A DNA stretch of 64,000 nt, from NCBI RefSeq assembly GCF_001678905.1, contig NZ_CP012117.1:1860001-1924000 (forward strand). Direction: 5' to 3'. A program made the position numbers and the translations under genes. Below, piece after piece: positions 27,150 through 36,384 of the stretch. Positions within the stretch are counted from its first letter, which is position 1. Every line of letters starts with the position of its first letter. This DNA is from Dermabacter vaginalis (lineage in GTDB: Bacteria; Actinomycetota; Actinomycetes; Actinomycetales; Dermabacteraceae). The notes under the pieces are model-generated. The model was not told the DNA's origin. It worked only from the letters and a program-made list of their open reading frames with translations, and made no database searches.

Positions 27150-28745
27150 GTGGGGAATTTTTTGGGAATGGACACCGCGCAGGTGCGCGGAGCAGCTCAC
27201 GCGCTCGATGAACTCGCGGGGCGCCTGAACACCGAGGCAGGCCACGTGAAAGAGGAAGCGGGCGCGGTCCCGTGGGAAGGCGCCGATGCGGAAGCCTTTC
27301 GCGCGCGCATGGCAGGCGTCTTTGCTCCACAGGTCCACGCGGTGATCTCCCAGCTCTTTTCCCTCGCCCACACACTTGAGAGCAACGCCCTCGAGCAAGA
27401 TTTGGCGTCCAGCCAGGGCGGTGCCCAGGTCGGCGGCGCCGGAGCATCTCCCCTGGCCCTTGCGGGAGCTGCGCAGGCACACATGCTCGGTCTTGGCATT
27501 CTTGCCGCCCAGGGCGCTCGCGCGCGCGATCTTCTCGGCCTCACGTCGCGTCGCGTACGAGGAATCGGCACAGAGAACACCCACACGTTCAACCCCACCG
27601 TTGGCCTGACTGCACTTGCCGCTATGAAGTATTTGAGCAGCACAGGGAAAACCTGGTTCCTCAACCCTCACTTCGAGGTGACCCCCACGACCCGGCCGAG
27701 CACGCTCGTGGGCATCTCCGCCTACCGAGATTCGCACCCACCGCGCGAGCTCGCGGACCTCCTCGAATTCACCGAGGAGGCACGCCACGCACGCGGCGCG
27801 GGTGAAAATCGCGAGAACTACCGCGTGCAGCACTTTCGCACCGCCGCGGGAGAAGAAACCTATGTCCTGTACATGCCTCCCACCCAAATCGCCATGGAGA
27901 AAGAAAAGGCGTGGGATGGAACCGCGGGCAACTCGCGCGATTGGGCCTCCAACATCGGGATTATGACGGGAATGGAGGTGACGACAATGAAGAACGCGCG
28001 CGCCGCGCTCGAAGCCGCGGGCGTTCCCAAGGGCGCGAACCTCATGCTCGTCGGCCACTCGCAGGGAGGTCTCGCGGCGGCATCGCTCGCGTCGCGATCC
28101 GACTTTAACGGCCAAGGCGGCTACAACGTCACGAACGTCGTCACGTACGGCTCCCCGGTCGACGCCTTCACGCCCGCACAATCGAACACCAAGGTCTTCG
28201 CGATAGCGCACAAGCAGGGACTGCGAACCTACGCGGAAAACATTCTTGGTGGCCCCTCGCGCTCTGGCATCTCCTTTACGGTCGACCCGGTTCCGCTCCT
28301 CGATCTCGGTGGACTAGGCCGCCCACATTCACCGCAGGTCACCAACATTGACCTCACCCCCGCGACGGACCACGACGCGGGTCTCAACACCGGAGTCTCC
28401 TTTTTCCAACCGGGGCAAGCACCGGTGGACGTGAAGTTGCCGGGCTACGATCTGGGCGCCGCTCACGACTCACTTCGGCGCCTCCCCGACGGCTCGATCG
28501 ACCCGCACTACGGCTATTACCCAACGCTCCTCGCGCAGCAGGAACTCAATCCCGACCTGCTCGAAGTCAAGGGGGACATCGACGGTCTCTACATGGGCGA
28601 AGGTGTCACCCTGATTGACGACACGAACGTGCAGTTCGTGCGCGCCCCCGACAACACCAGCGCAGATGGCGCCACGCACGATGACGGGGGCACCGATCGC
28701 TCGACGCCCCCGTCACCGGAGGAGTTTCTCGACAGGTGGCGTTAA
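27150..28745 (+). CDS. WXG100-like domain fused to an alpha/beta-hydrolase
   Basis: 531 residues from a GTG at 27150, with AAGGGG 7 nt upstream. Residues 5-100 look like an ESX-type helical hairpin: GMDTAQVRGAAHALDELAG, then W-E-G in VPWEGADAEAFRARM, then a second helix. The C-terminal part is a serine hydrolase with nucleophile elbow LVGHSQGG (about 298-305) and downstream Asp/His candidates. WXG-headed proteins are commonly type VII secretion substrates; secretion here is inference, since no ESX genes are in the window. The stop overlaps that of ileS (shared TTAA). Confidence 0.8.
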   Translation: MGNFLGMDTAQVRGAAHALDELAGRLNTEAGHVKEEAGAVPWEGADAEAFRARMAGVFAPQVHAVISQLFSLAHTLESNALEQDLASSQGGAQVGGAGASPLALAGAAQAHMLGLGILAAQGARARDLLGLTSRRVRGIGTENTHTFNPTVGLTALAAMKYLSSTGKTWFLNPHFEVTPTTRPSTLVGISAYRDSHPPRELADLLEFTEEARHARGAGENRENYRVQHFRTAAGEETYVLYMPPTQIAMEKEKAWDGTAGNSRDWASNIGIMTGMEVTTMKNARAALEAAGVPKGANLMLVGHSQGGLAAASLASRSDFNGQGGYNVTNVVTYGSPVDAFTPAQSNTKVFAIAHKQGLRTYAENILGGPSRSGISFTVDPVPLLDLGGLGRPHSPQVTNIDLTPATDHDAGLNTGVSFFQPGQAPVDVKLPGYDLGAAHDSLRRLPDGSIDPHYGYYPTLLAQQELNPDLLEVKGDIDGLYMGEGVTLIDDTNVQFVRAPDNTSADGATHDDGGTDRSTPPSPEEFLDRWR

Positions 28746-31700
28746 GCGCGCTTCACCTGCACGGTGACGCTCGCCCCCGTGACCTTTTCCTCGGTCGTGA
28801 AATCAGCGTCCGCGAGCGCACCCTCGCCATAGGCAACGCTCGTCGCGAGAACCTCGTGGGCAACGAGGGTCTCGAACGCGCGCACGGCCTCGAGAACACT
28901 CTCGGATCCCGCGACACCGAGCGAAATGCGGTCCGAAACCTCGAAGCCCGCCTCGCGGCGCGCCGACTGCACAACGCGCACGACGTCGCGCGCAAGGCCT
29001 TCGGCCTCGAGCTCGGGGCTCACGCGAGTGTCGAGAACGATGAAGTCACCACCGCGCAAAACCCCGATCGAACGGCCTTCCGCATCTGAGCTCTCGCCCG
29101 CAACGAGGTCGAGCGTGTACTCGCCCTCGACAAGGTCGAGGCCGCCCGAGGTGACGGTGCCGTCCTCGGCGACGCTCCAGTCGCCGCTCTTCGCGCCCTT
29201 GATCGCGCGCTGCACATCCTTACCAAGGCGTGGGCCGGCGGCACGGGCATTCACGCTCAGGCGCTGCTCGACGCCCATCTTTCCGGCTTCTTCACTCGCC
29301 ACGTCGAGCAGGCGCACAGCCTTGACGTTGAGCTCATCGCGCACGATGTCGACAAAAGGCTCGAGGCGTGCGGCATCGGCGGCAACGACGGTGAGCTCCG
29401 CGAGCGGAAGGCGGGCACGCAGGCCCTCCTTCTTGCGCAGCGCGTTGCCCTGCGATGCCACTCGGCGCACGGTTTCCATTTCCTCAACGAGGGCCTCGTC
29501 CACGGGGAACAGGGAGGCCTCGGGCCAATCGGTGAGGTGCACGCTGCGCTCGCCCGTGAGCTCGCGATAGATTTCCTCGGTCACGAGCGGGAGCAGCGGC
29601 GCAGCTACGCGCACGAGAGTCTCGAGGCACGTGCGCAGCGTGTCGATCGCGGCCTCATCCCCCTCCCAGAAGCGTTCGCGCGAACGGCGCACGTACCAAT
29701 TCGTGAGCGCATCGAGGTACTGCGCAATCGCCTCGCCGGCATCGGCAACCCTCAGCTCGTCGAGGCAGGTCTGCACCTCGCGCACAAGCTGACCCGTGCG
29801 AGCAAGGAGGTAGCGGTCCATGACGTCCTCGGAGTCGTAGCGCACCTTGGCCTCGTAGCCGGTGGGGCGGCCGTCGGCATCCTTCTCCCCCGCCGCATTC
29901 GCGTAGAGGGCGAGGAAGTACCACGTGTTCCACAGAGGAAGAACCGTGGTGCGCACGGCGTCGCGAATGTTGCTTTCCGCGACAATGAGATTGCCGCCTC
30001 GCAGAATTGGGGACGTCATGAGGAACCAGCGCATCGCGTCGGCGCCGTACGCCTCATACATGTCGCGCACGTCCGGGTAGTTCCTGAGCGACTTCGACAT
30101 CTTGTTGCCGTCGTCACCGAGCACGATGCCGTGGCAAATGACGTTCTTGAAGGCCGGGCGGTCGAACAGCGCGGTCGAAAGCACGTGCATGACGTAGAAC
30201 CAGCCGCGAGTTTGGCCGATGTATTCGACGATGAAGTCCGCCGGGTTATGCGAATCGAACCATTCTTCGTTCTCAAACGGATAGTGCACCTGGGCAAAGG
30301 GCATCGAACCCGAGTCGAACCACACGTCGAAAATATCCTCGATGCGACGCATGGTCGATTTACCCGTCGGGTCGTCGGGGTTCGGGCGCGTGAGGTCATC
30401 GATGTACGGGCGGTGGAGGTTCACCTCGCCGTTCTCGTCGCGGGGAAGCTCACCGAAGGCTTTCTCAATCTCGGCGAGCGAGCCGTACACCTCGATGCGC
30501 GGGTAGTTCGGATCGTCGCTCTTCCACACGGGGATCGGCGTACCCCAGTAGCGGTTGCGGGAGATCGCCCAGTCGCGTGCGCCCTCGAGCCACTTGCCGA
30601 ACTGGCCGTTCTTGACGTTACCGGGAACCCAGTTGATCTCCTGGTTAAGCTCGAGCATGCGCTCGCGCTGATCGGCAACCTTCACAAACCACGAACCCAC
30701 GGCCTTGTAGATGAGGGGGTTGCGGCAGCGCCAGCAGTGCGGGTAGCTGTGCACGTAGCTCTTCTCCTGGAAGAGCCGGCCATCGCTTTGGAGGAGGCGA
30801 ATGAGGGGGCGGTTCGCCTCGAACACCTGCAGGCCCACGATCGAATCGAGCGCGGTGCCGCGGAACGTCTCGAGGAACTTCGCGCCCTCGTCAACGCTCA
30901 CCACGACCGGGATGCCGTACTCGGCGTTGATCTTCTGGTCGTCCTCACCGTAGGCGGTCGCCTGGTGCACAACGCCCGTACCATCGCTCGTGGAAACGTA
31001 ATCGGCAACGGTGATGATCCACGCGTTCTCAAGGCCCCACTTTTCGCAGTCTTTCGCGTACACGTCCCACAGCGGTGTGTACTCGACGTATTCGAGCTCG
31101 GAACCCTGGTAGGTGCGCTCGCCGAGCGCCGCGGTGACGTCGTCGGCGCTCTCGTAGCCGAGTTCCTTCGCGAACGCGCCCGCGAGGTCCTTCGCGAGAA
31201 GGTAGGTTGCACCGCCGGCGGGGGTGCCGTCGGCACTGCCGTTCGGGCCTGCCGGAACGGTCACGTATTCGACCTCCGGTCCCACCGCAAGCGAGAAGTT
31301 CGTGGGGAGGGTCCACGGGGTCGTCGTCCACGCGAGCGCTGTCACGCCCTCGAGGCCAAGCTCGGCAGCTTTCTGGCCCGCGAGCGGGAACGTCACGACG
31401 ACCGAGGCGTCCTGGCGGTCCTTGTACACGTCGTCGTCCATGCGCAACTCGTGGCTGCTGAGCGGGGTCTGGTCGACCCAGCAGTACGGGAGAACCTTGT
31501 AGCCCTCGTACGCGCGGTCCTTGTCGTAGAGCTGCTTGAACGCCCACAGAACCGACTCCATGAACGTCACGTCGAGCGTCTTATAGTCATTCTCGAAATC
31601 GACCCAGCGCGCCTGGCGCGTCACGTAGTCGATCCATTCGTTCGCGTAGGTGAGAACCGAGCCGCGCGCCGCGTTGTTGAACGCCTTGACGCCCATGTCC

Positions 31701-32041
31701 TCGATTTCGCGCTTCTCGGTGAGGCCGAGCTCTTCCATCGCCGCGAGTTCGGCGGGAAGGCCGTGCGTGTCCCAGCCGAAACGGCGCTCCACGAGGTTGC
31801 CACGCATGGTGCGGTAGCGCGGAACAACGTCCTTCGCGTAGCCGGTGAGAAGGTGGCCGTAGTGCGGAAGGCCGTTCGCGAAAGGCGGGCCGTCATAAAA
31901 CACGAATTCCTCGGCGCCTTCGCGGCGGCGAATGGACTCGGCGAACGTGTCGTCTTCCTTCCAGAAGGCGAGCACCTCTTCCTCGAGCTTCGGAAGGTTC
32001 GGCGAACTCGTGAGGCTCTTACCGTTCTTGGGGTATGCCAT
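28742..32041 (-). CDS. ileS: Isoleucyl-tRNA synthetase (long, type 2 form)
   Basis: Charges tRNA-Ile. 1,099 residues: HIGH-equivalent PHYGHLLTGYAKD near residue 55, CP1 editing domain (LAWTTTPWTLPTN region), KMSKS in GNKMSKSLRNY, then the anticodon-binding domain and a long C-terminal domain. The length and C-terminal domain place it in the eukaryote-like class typical of Actinobacteria. The ATG at 32041 has AGGAG 6 nt upstream; the frame continues upstream through the T-box leader, which is not coding. Confidence 0.96.
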   Translation of the reverse strand: MAYPKNGKSLTSSPNLPKLEEEVLAFWKEDDTFAESIRRREGAEEFVFYDGPPFANGLPHYGHLLTGYAKDVVPRYRTMRGNLVERRFGWDTHGLPAELAAMEELGLTEKREIEDMGVKAFNNAARGSVLTYANEWIDYVTRQARWVDFENDYKTLDVTFMESVLWAFKQLYDKDRAYEGYKVLPYCWVDQTPLSSHELRMDDDVYKDRQDASVVVTFPLAGQKAAELGLEGVTALAWTTTPWTLPTNFSLAVGPEVEYVTVPAGPNGSADGTPAGGATYLLAKDLAGAFAKELGYESADDVTAALGERTYQGSELEYVEYTPLWDVYAKDCEKWGLENAWIITVADYVSTSDGTGVVHQATAYGEDDQKINAEYGIPVVVSVDEGAKFLETFRGTALDSIVGLQVFEANRPLIRLLQSDGRLFQEKSYVHSYPHCWRCRNPLIYKAVGSWFVKVADQRERMLELNQEINWVPGNVKNGQFGKWLEGARDWAISRNRYWGTPIPVWKSDDPNYPRIEVYGSLAEIEKAFGELPRDENGEVNLHRPYIDDLTRPNPDDPTGKSTMRRIEDIFDVWFDSGSMPFAQVHYPFENEEWFDSHNPADFIVEYIGQTRGWFYVMHVLSTALFDRPAFKNVICHGIVLGDDGNKMSKSLRNYPDVRDMYEAYGADAMRWFLMTSPILRGGNLIVAESNIRDAVRTTVLPLWNTWYFLALYANAAGEKDADGRPTGYEAKVRYDSEDVMDRYLLARTGQLVREVQTCLDELRVADAGEAIAQYLDALTNWYVRRSRERFWEGDEAAIDTLRTCLETLVRVAAPLLPLVTEEIYRELTGERSVHLTDWPEASLFPVDEALVEEMETVRRVASQGNALRKKEGLRARLPLAELTVVAADAARLEPFVDIVRDELNVKAVRLLDVASEEAGKMGVEQRLSVNARAAGPRLGKDVQRAIKGAKSGDWSVAEDGTVTSGGLDLVEGEYTLDLVAGESSDAEGRSIGVLRGGDFIVLDTRVSPELEAEGLARDVVRVVQSARREAGFEVSDRISLGVAGSESVLEAVRAFETLVAHEVLATSVAYGEGALADADFTTEEKVTGASVTVQVKRA

Positions 32042-32298
32042 GCGCGCTCCTCGGCGTTGTGCGTGGCCCGGGGCCACGACCTGAGTGTTTGGTCTTCGGG
32101 CCCGAGGGCGCACGGAGCGCGGTACCACCTCGGTTAGCGCGCGGCTCGCGGGGCTTCGCCGTGCGCTCACTCATTCTTCAGCTGTCACGGGCTGGTCCCG
32201 GCGGGTTCTACTTGGCGGCGTGGAGCGTGTTCATTCCGACGCTTGCTGTTCTTCCCGCGGCTTCCCGGTGATGGCCGGATCGACGCCGTTTGAGATCA
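32042..32298 (-). promoter_or_regulatory. T-box riboswitch of ileS (translational type)
   Basis: The minus-strand leader contains the T-box sequence AGGTGGTACCGCG (32118-32130), whose bulge pairs with the uncharged tRNA acceptor end. Upstream (about 32245-32285) is a very short stem I carrying CGATCCGGCCATCACCGGG, with an ATC isoleucine specifier, followed by GGAAGAAC and, further on, AGTAGAACCCG (stem III side). After the T-box a long pairing arm lies next to the GAGGAG ribosome binding site, so control is probably by sequestering translation start, as known for actinobacterial ileS T-boxes. Binding of uncharged tRNA-Ile should raise IleS synthesis. Confidence 0.92.
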
Positions 32299-32304
32299 AA
32301 AGTA

Positions 32305-32529
32305 TCACGAGGTGGGAGCGTCAGGCTCGCTTTCGTGATCGCTGTCGCTCCCCGAGGGTCGCGGCCTGTCGAAGGAGCTGAGCAGCATGCACACGCACAG
32401 GATCACGATGATCCCTGCGGCGGTGACCCACGAGGGTATCGCCCCGCCGAGAATGAGCACGAGGGCAAGAAAGGCGGTCATCGCGACGAGGAAAATCCCG
32501 AGGGCGAATGTCGTGGAATCTCGTCTCAT
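32305..32529 (-). CDS. Small two-helix membrane protein, PspC locus
   Basis: 74 residues, ATG at 32529 inside an ATGA overlap with the preceding PspC gene, so the two are coupled. Two hydrophobic segments (about 7-30 and 34-52) are followed by a polar Ser/Asp/Glu tail. Such a small protein commonly trails PspC-domain genes in Actinobacteria. No known domain; role probably tied to its neighbour. Confidence 0.78.
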   Translation of the reverse strand: MRRDSTTFALGIFLVAMTAFLALVLILGGAIPSWVTAAGIIVILCVCMLLSSFDRPRPSGSDSDHESEPDAPTS

Positions 32530-33959
32530 CGGTCCGCTCCTTCGCGCACGTAGGTGACATCGCCAAAGATCGTGCGGCCGTCGATCTGGATCGTCACGTG
32601 CGAAGGATCCCACCTGCTGTAGCCCTTCGCCTCGGAGTTTGTGGTGGTGCCGAGGGTCGACGCGAGGGTCGAGTTCACGCGCCAATCCTCTTCGGGCAAA
32701 ATCACTTCGATGTTGCCAACGGGGCGATTGCACATGATCGTGAGCGAGAGATCCACGAGCAACGGATCCGGCTCGCCATTCGCCACCGCCCATGTGCCGC
32801 GTGCTTCTTCATCCGTTGGCGGCTCCCCGAGCTCGCTCAGGTCAATGACGACGGGCCGCGACCATTCGCGGATCCCGCCGGGCGTGCATTCGAGATAGGA
32901 GCCCGGCTGGAATTCGTCGACGCTCATGTAGATCGGGGTGTTGCCTCGCGAATCGGTGAGGCGCACCCACGCCACCGACACGGAAAAGACGAAGAGGGAG
33001 GCGAGGCCGAAGGCAAGGATTTGCCGGCTTCGTTTGCCTCGCGCTCCCGCGATGATGAGCACCGTTCCCGAGGCGAGCGCGATCGCCGCGGCGCCCACGC
33101 CTATGCGCGGGATGACCTCGAGCGGGCCGTTTGGGTTGAGCGCGGGGAAAAGGCCGGGAAGGTAGCTCACGAGCGAGAATACGGCGACCCCGAGGAAAAT
33201 GAAGGCGGCAAAGAGCCACAAAACGGTGCGGCCGCGCAACCGTGGCGCAGCGTGGGCACCGTGCGCTCCCGGGCCGAACAGGTCGCCCTCCACTCCCCAC
33301 GCGCCGGGGGCTTCACGCCGAAGTCGCGCAAGTGTGCGCAGTGCTTGGCGTTGATCAATGATGCCGGCCTGCTCAGCGAGGCGCATGAACAGGTAGGTCG
33401 TGCGCGCTCGGCTGGCGCGCCACCCGCCCCACACGACGATCACGCCGAGCACGAGGCTGATGGGAACGAGGAAGGCGAGGACGATCGGAGCGTAGGCGAC
33501 GTACGCCCACCCGATCGCGACGCCTAGCGCGAGTGCGGGGAGCGCGAGGAGTGCCACGATGAGGTCTCCCGGCTGGGGACGGCGGCGAATGATCGCGCGA
33601 GCGGGAGTGTCGTACCGGGCTTCTTCTACGTTCGTGCGAATATCGGCGCCGCCTCGCGCACGCGTGCGTTCCGGGCGCGGAAGCGCGAGGTAGAACACGA
33701 GGTATACGAACAGGCCCGGGCCAAGGAGTACGAGCGCAAGAGTCCACACGCGCACGAGCCGCACGGGAAGCCCGTACGCGTGGGCAAGCGCTGTGCACAC
33801 GCCCGCGGCGAGACCTTCGCCTGGGCGTCGCGCGAGCCCGTAGCGAAGCGCGAACGTCGTTGCATCGGATGCTGCTTGCGCGGTCGCGAGCGCCTTGATC
33901 GTGCGGTCGGGGCGCTCAGCCTCGCGAGGTGGCTCGCGGTGCGCCGAGGGGGATGTCAT
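32526..33959 (-). CDS. PspC-domain membrane protein
   Basis: 477 residues. Near the N-terminus is a PspC domain (LARRPGEGLAAGVCTALAHAYGLPVRLVRVWTL, then a membrane hairpin ending YLVFYLALP). Four or more further hydrophobic segments follow, and the C-terminal 150 residues look like an extracytoplasmic beta-rich (DUF1707/LiaF-like) domain. PspC/LiaF proteins in Firmicutes and Actinobacteria sense envelope stress and act on a neighbouring two-component system. It diverges from the histidine kinase gene with only 14 bp between start codons. Confidence 0.82.
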   Translation of the reverse strand: MTSPSAHREPPREAERPDRTIKALATAQAASDATTFALRYGLARRPGEGLAAGVCTALAHAYGLPVRLVRVWTLALVLLGPGLFVYLVFYLALPRPERTRARGGADIRTNVEEARYDTPARAIIRRRPQPGDLIVALLALPALALGVAIGWAYVAYAPIVLAFLVPISLVLGVIVVWGGWRASRARTTYLFMRLAEQAGIIDQRQALRTLARLRREAPGAWGVEGDLFGPGAHGAHAAPRLRGRTVLWLFAAFIFLGVAVFSLVSYLPGLFPALNPNGPLEVIPRIGVGAAAIALASGTVLIIAGARGKRSRQILAFGLASLFVFSVSVAWVRLTDSRGNTPIYMSVDEFQPGSYLECTPGGIREWSRPVVIDLSELGEPPTDEEARGTWAVANGEPDPLLVDLSLTIMCNRPVGNIEVILPEEDWRVNSTLASTLGTTTNSEAKGYSRWDPSHVTIQIDGRTIFGDVTYVREGADR

Positions 33960-33973
33960 GCCACTATGGTCGC

Positions 33974-35383
33974 ATGAGCGAACTTCTCCAGCCGAGCGCC
34001 AGCGCGTGGACGCGCGAACGTGCCGGCGCGGAGCTCACGGGCGTGTGCGCCGCGCTCGCGAAAGCCATGGGTGTTCCAGTGGGCGCCATTCGCGCCTTCT
34101 TCACGCTCGGTGGCCTCGCTCTTGCGTGCGTTCTTCCCGCAACGTTCCTTCTGCACCTTGCCCCCCTTGCGCTGTATGCGCTCCTCGGTATCGGCGGAAG
34201 CGTCATGCTCGTGTACGTTCTCGCGTGGTGGGCGCTTCCCCTTGACCGCGAGCACGAGCGCGAGGTTCTCGCCGAGCTGTCACATGCACCCGTGCGCGGA
34301 AAGCCCGCGCTCCGCCAGGCTTCCCTCACATTCGCGAGCGGCCACACGCCGTTCGGGACGGCGGTGCGATGGGCAATCCTCGCGGGGATCGTGGGCGCCT
34401 CGGTCGCGATCGTGAGCGTTGGGGCCCTGCCCGCACTCGTTCCCGATCTGCATACCGAGGTTCCGGTGGCGATCGGCGCTGGCATCCTCTCCGCCGGTAT
34501 TGCGCTAGGCACGCTCCCGCTCTCGAGCGTCGACATGGCCCGCTGGACGGGGCGGGTCTCGAGCCTTCCCCTCGCCGTGACGGGCGCCGTTCTCCTCGGG
34601 GGGCTCCTCCTCGTGGGCGGGGCTCTCGTGATCGTCGGTGCACTCCTTGGCGTGCGCGCGATGAGCATCACCGCCGCGGCAACCCTCTTCTCACTCCTTC
34701 TCGCCTCGATCCTCGTGGTGCCGTGGGCCAGGCGACTGTGGGCGGGCATGCGCGAAGAGTCCCGCGAGCGCGCCCTCGCCGATCACCAGGCGGAAATCGC
34801 CTCGCACCTTCACGATTCGGTGCTCCAAACCCTCACCGTGATCCAGCGCGAATCAACCCCGCCAGAGCGTATGAAGCACCTCGCGCGCCAACAGGAAACT
34901 GAGCTTCGCCGCTGGCTGTACGGCAACATCACTCCTTCCTCTGCACCGCCGTACGCAACCCCGCGCGCCTCGCACGCCGCTCCGCTCACCCTTCGCGAAG
35001 CCGTCACCCGCATTGCGCAAGAGACCGAGCGGGTGAATGAGGTGCCGATCGAGGTTGTCTGCGTGGGCGATGCGCCCTTCGCAAAGGGGTACCAGCCGCT
35101 CCTTCTCGCCCTTCGCGAGGCCGCGAGCAATGCTGCGCGCCACGGCAAGGTGGGGGTGCAGGTGTTCCTCGATGCCGCGGGGGAAAATATCGAAGTATTC
35201 GTGCGCGACCGCGGCGAAGGCTTCGACATGAACGCGATCCCTGAGGGGCGCCTCGGGGTGCGCGAGTCTATCCTTGGACGCATGGCCCGTGCTGGCGGCT
35301 TCGCGAGTGTGCGAGGCGCGATCGGTGGCGGCTGCGAAGTGACCCTCGTGCTCGAGAGACAGGAAAAGGAACGCCATGGCTGA
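33974..35383 (+). CDS. PspC-domain sensor histidine kinase (NarL/LiaS type)
   Basis: 469 residues. The N-terminus has a PspC domain (RAGAELTGVCAALAKAMGVPVGAIR) followed by six or so membrane helices up to about residue 255. Then comes a HisKA_3 dimerisation domain with the phosphoacceptor in HLHDSVLQTL (His280) and a HATPase with LREAASNAARHGK (N box) and DRGEGFD (G1). The ATG at 33974 is the last start before the domain. It overlaps the response regulator by 8 bp. Input is likely envelope stress, given the PspC sensor and the divergent PspC gene. Confidence 0.9.
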   Translation: MSELLQPSASAWTRERAGAELTGVCAALAKAMGVPVGAIRAFFTLGGLALACVLPATFLLHLAPLALYALLGIGGSVMLVYVLAWWALPLDREHEREVLAELSHAPVRGKPALRQASLTFASGHTPFGTAVRWAILAGIVGASVAIVSVGALPALVPDLHTEVPVAIGAGILSAGIALGTLPLSSVDMARWTGRVSSLPLAVTGAVLLGGLLLVGGALVIVGALLGVRAMSITAAATLFSLLLASILVVPWARRLWAGMREESRERALADHQAEIASHLHDSVLQTLTVIQRESTPPERMKHLARQQETELRRWLYGNITPSSAPPYATPRASHAAPLTLREAVTRIAQETERVNEVPIEVVCVGDAPFAKGYQPLLLALREAASNAARHGKVGVQVFLDAAGENIEVFVRDRGEGFDMNAIPEGRLGVRESILGRMARAGGFASVRGAIGGGCEVTLVLERQEKERHG

Positions 35384-36041
35384 GAACGTTCGCGTGCTCG
35401 TGGTCGATGACCACCGGATCTTCGCCTCGGGGGTGAGCGAGGAACTCAGCCGGCTCGGGGGCGTCGAGATCGTGGGGATCGCCCTCACCGTCGAGGAGGC
35501 AATCGACAAGGCCCGCGAGTTGCGCCCGAGCGTGGTGCTCCTCGACGTGCACCTGCCGGGTGGCAACGGTGGCGGCGGTGCGGAGGTCGCCGAGACTCTC
35601 GAGTCGCTCACGACGGATACGGGCGAGCCCGTGCGTTGCCTCGCCCTCTCGGTTTCGGATGCCGAGGAGGACGTGATCGCCGTGATTCGCGCGGGTGCGC
35701 GCGGCTACGTCACGAAATCCACGACCGGCGAAGAACTCGCGGCGGCACTCCACAAGATCGCCGAGGGCGATGCGGTGTTTTCGCCTCGCCTTGCTGGTTT
35801 CGTGCTCGATGCGTTTCGCGGCCAGGCACCGTCGATCCCGAGCGAGATGGATCTGCTGAGCCCGCGCGAGCAGGAAGTCATGAAGCTCATCGCGCGCGGC
35901 CACACGTACCGCGAAGCGGCCTCGGCACTCTTCATTTCTGATCGCACGATCGAAACCCACGTCTCGAACGTGCTCAAGAAGCTTCAGCTCACGAACCGCT
36001 ACGAGCTTTCGCGCTGGGCGCGCGAGAAGCGCGTGATTTAG
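35376..36041 (+). CDS. LuxR/NarL-family response regulator
   Basis: 221 residues: receiver domain with acidic pocket D11-D12, phosphoacceptor Asp57 in VVLLDVHLPG and Lys in GYVTKST; C-terminal LuxR HTH (LSPREQEVMKLIARGHTYREAASALFIS, then TIETHVSNVLKKLQL). It is the cognate partner of the upstream kinase (8-bp overlap). The likely targets include the divergent PspC operon next to it, as in LiaRS-type systems; that is inference. Confidence 0.93.
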   Translation: MAENVRVLVVDDHRIFASGVSEELSRLGGVEIVGIALTVEEAIDKARELRPSVVLLDVHLPGGNGGGGAEVAETLESLTTDTGEPVRCLALSVSDAEEDVIAVIRAGARGYVTKSTTGEELAAALHKIAEGDAVFSPRLAGFVLDAFRGQAPSIPSEMDLLSPREQEVMKLIARGHTYREAASALFISDRTIETHVSNVLKKLQLTNRYELSRWAREKRVI

Positions 36042-36103
36042 GCTTGTGTGTCATGCTTGAGGGCGTTCATCCCTCATGATGCTTCGCAACAAGGAGATTT
36101 TCC

Positions 36104-36379
36104 GTGGGCCTCTTCGATAAGGAACCGTTCACCGCCACCGCAACCAAGTCCAACGTGACCGTTGAGGTTGACGAAGACACGTCGCTCCTCCAGGCACTTC
36201 TCGATGCCGGCGTTCCCATGAAGTATTCGTGTGAGGGAGGCACGTGCGGCACGTGCGTCGTCCCGCTCGTGAGCGGCGAGGTCGAATACGAGAACGAGTA
36301 CCTCGAGGAAGACGAGCACGGCACGCGCATTGCGTGCTGCGTCGACCGCGGCGTGGGCCACATCGAGGTGGAGGCCTAA
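36104..36379 (+). CDS. Plant-type [2Fe-2S] ferredoxin
   Basis: 91 residues. The cluster ligands are clear: C-x4-C-x2-C in SCEGGTCGTCVV and the fourth Cys in the ACCVDRG segment (two adjacent Cys). A GTG at 36104 is preceded by AAGGAG at 8 nt. It carries electrons to an unknown partner; no oxygenase or reductase gene is adjacent. It is separated by 62 bp from the response regulator and may have its own promoter. It converges with the ABC gene, 5 bp away. Confidence 0.9.
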   Translation: MGLFDKEPFTATATKSNVTVEVDEDTSLLQALLDAGVPMKYSCEGGTCGTCVVPLVSGEVEYENEYLEEDEHGTRIACCVDRGVGHIEVEA

Positions 36380-36384
36380 GAGCC

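Noticed and set aside
29537-32137. 866-codon plus-strand open frame opposite ileS
   Set aside because: Antisense shadow of a GC-rich gene; its product is His/Arg/Val-rich with no family features, while the minus strand gives a full synthetase.
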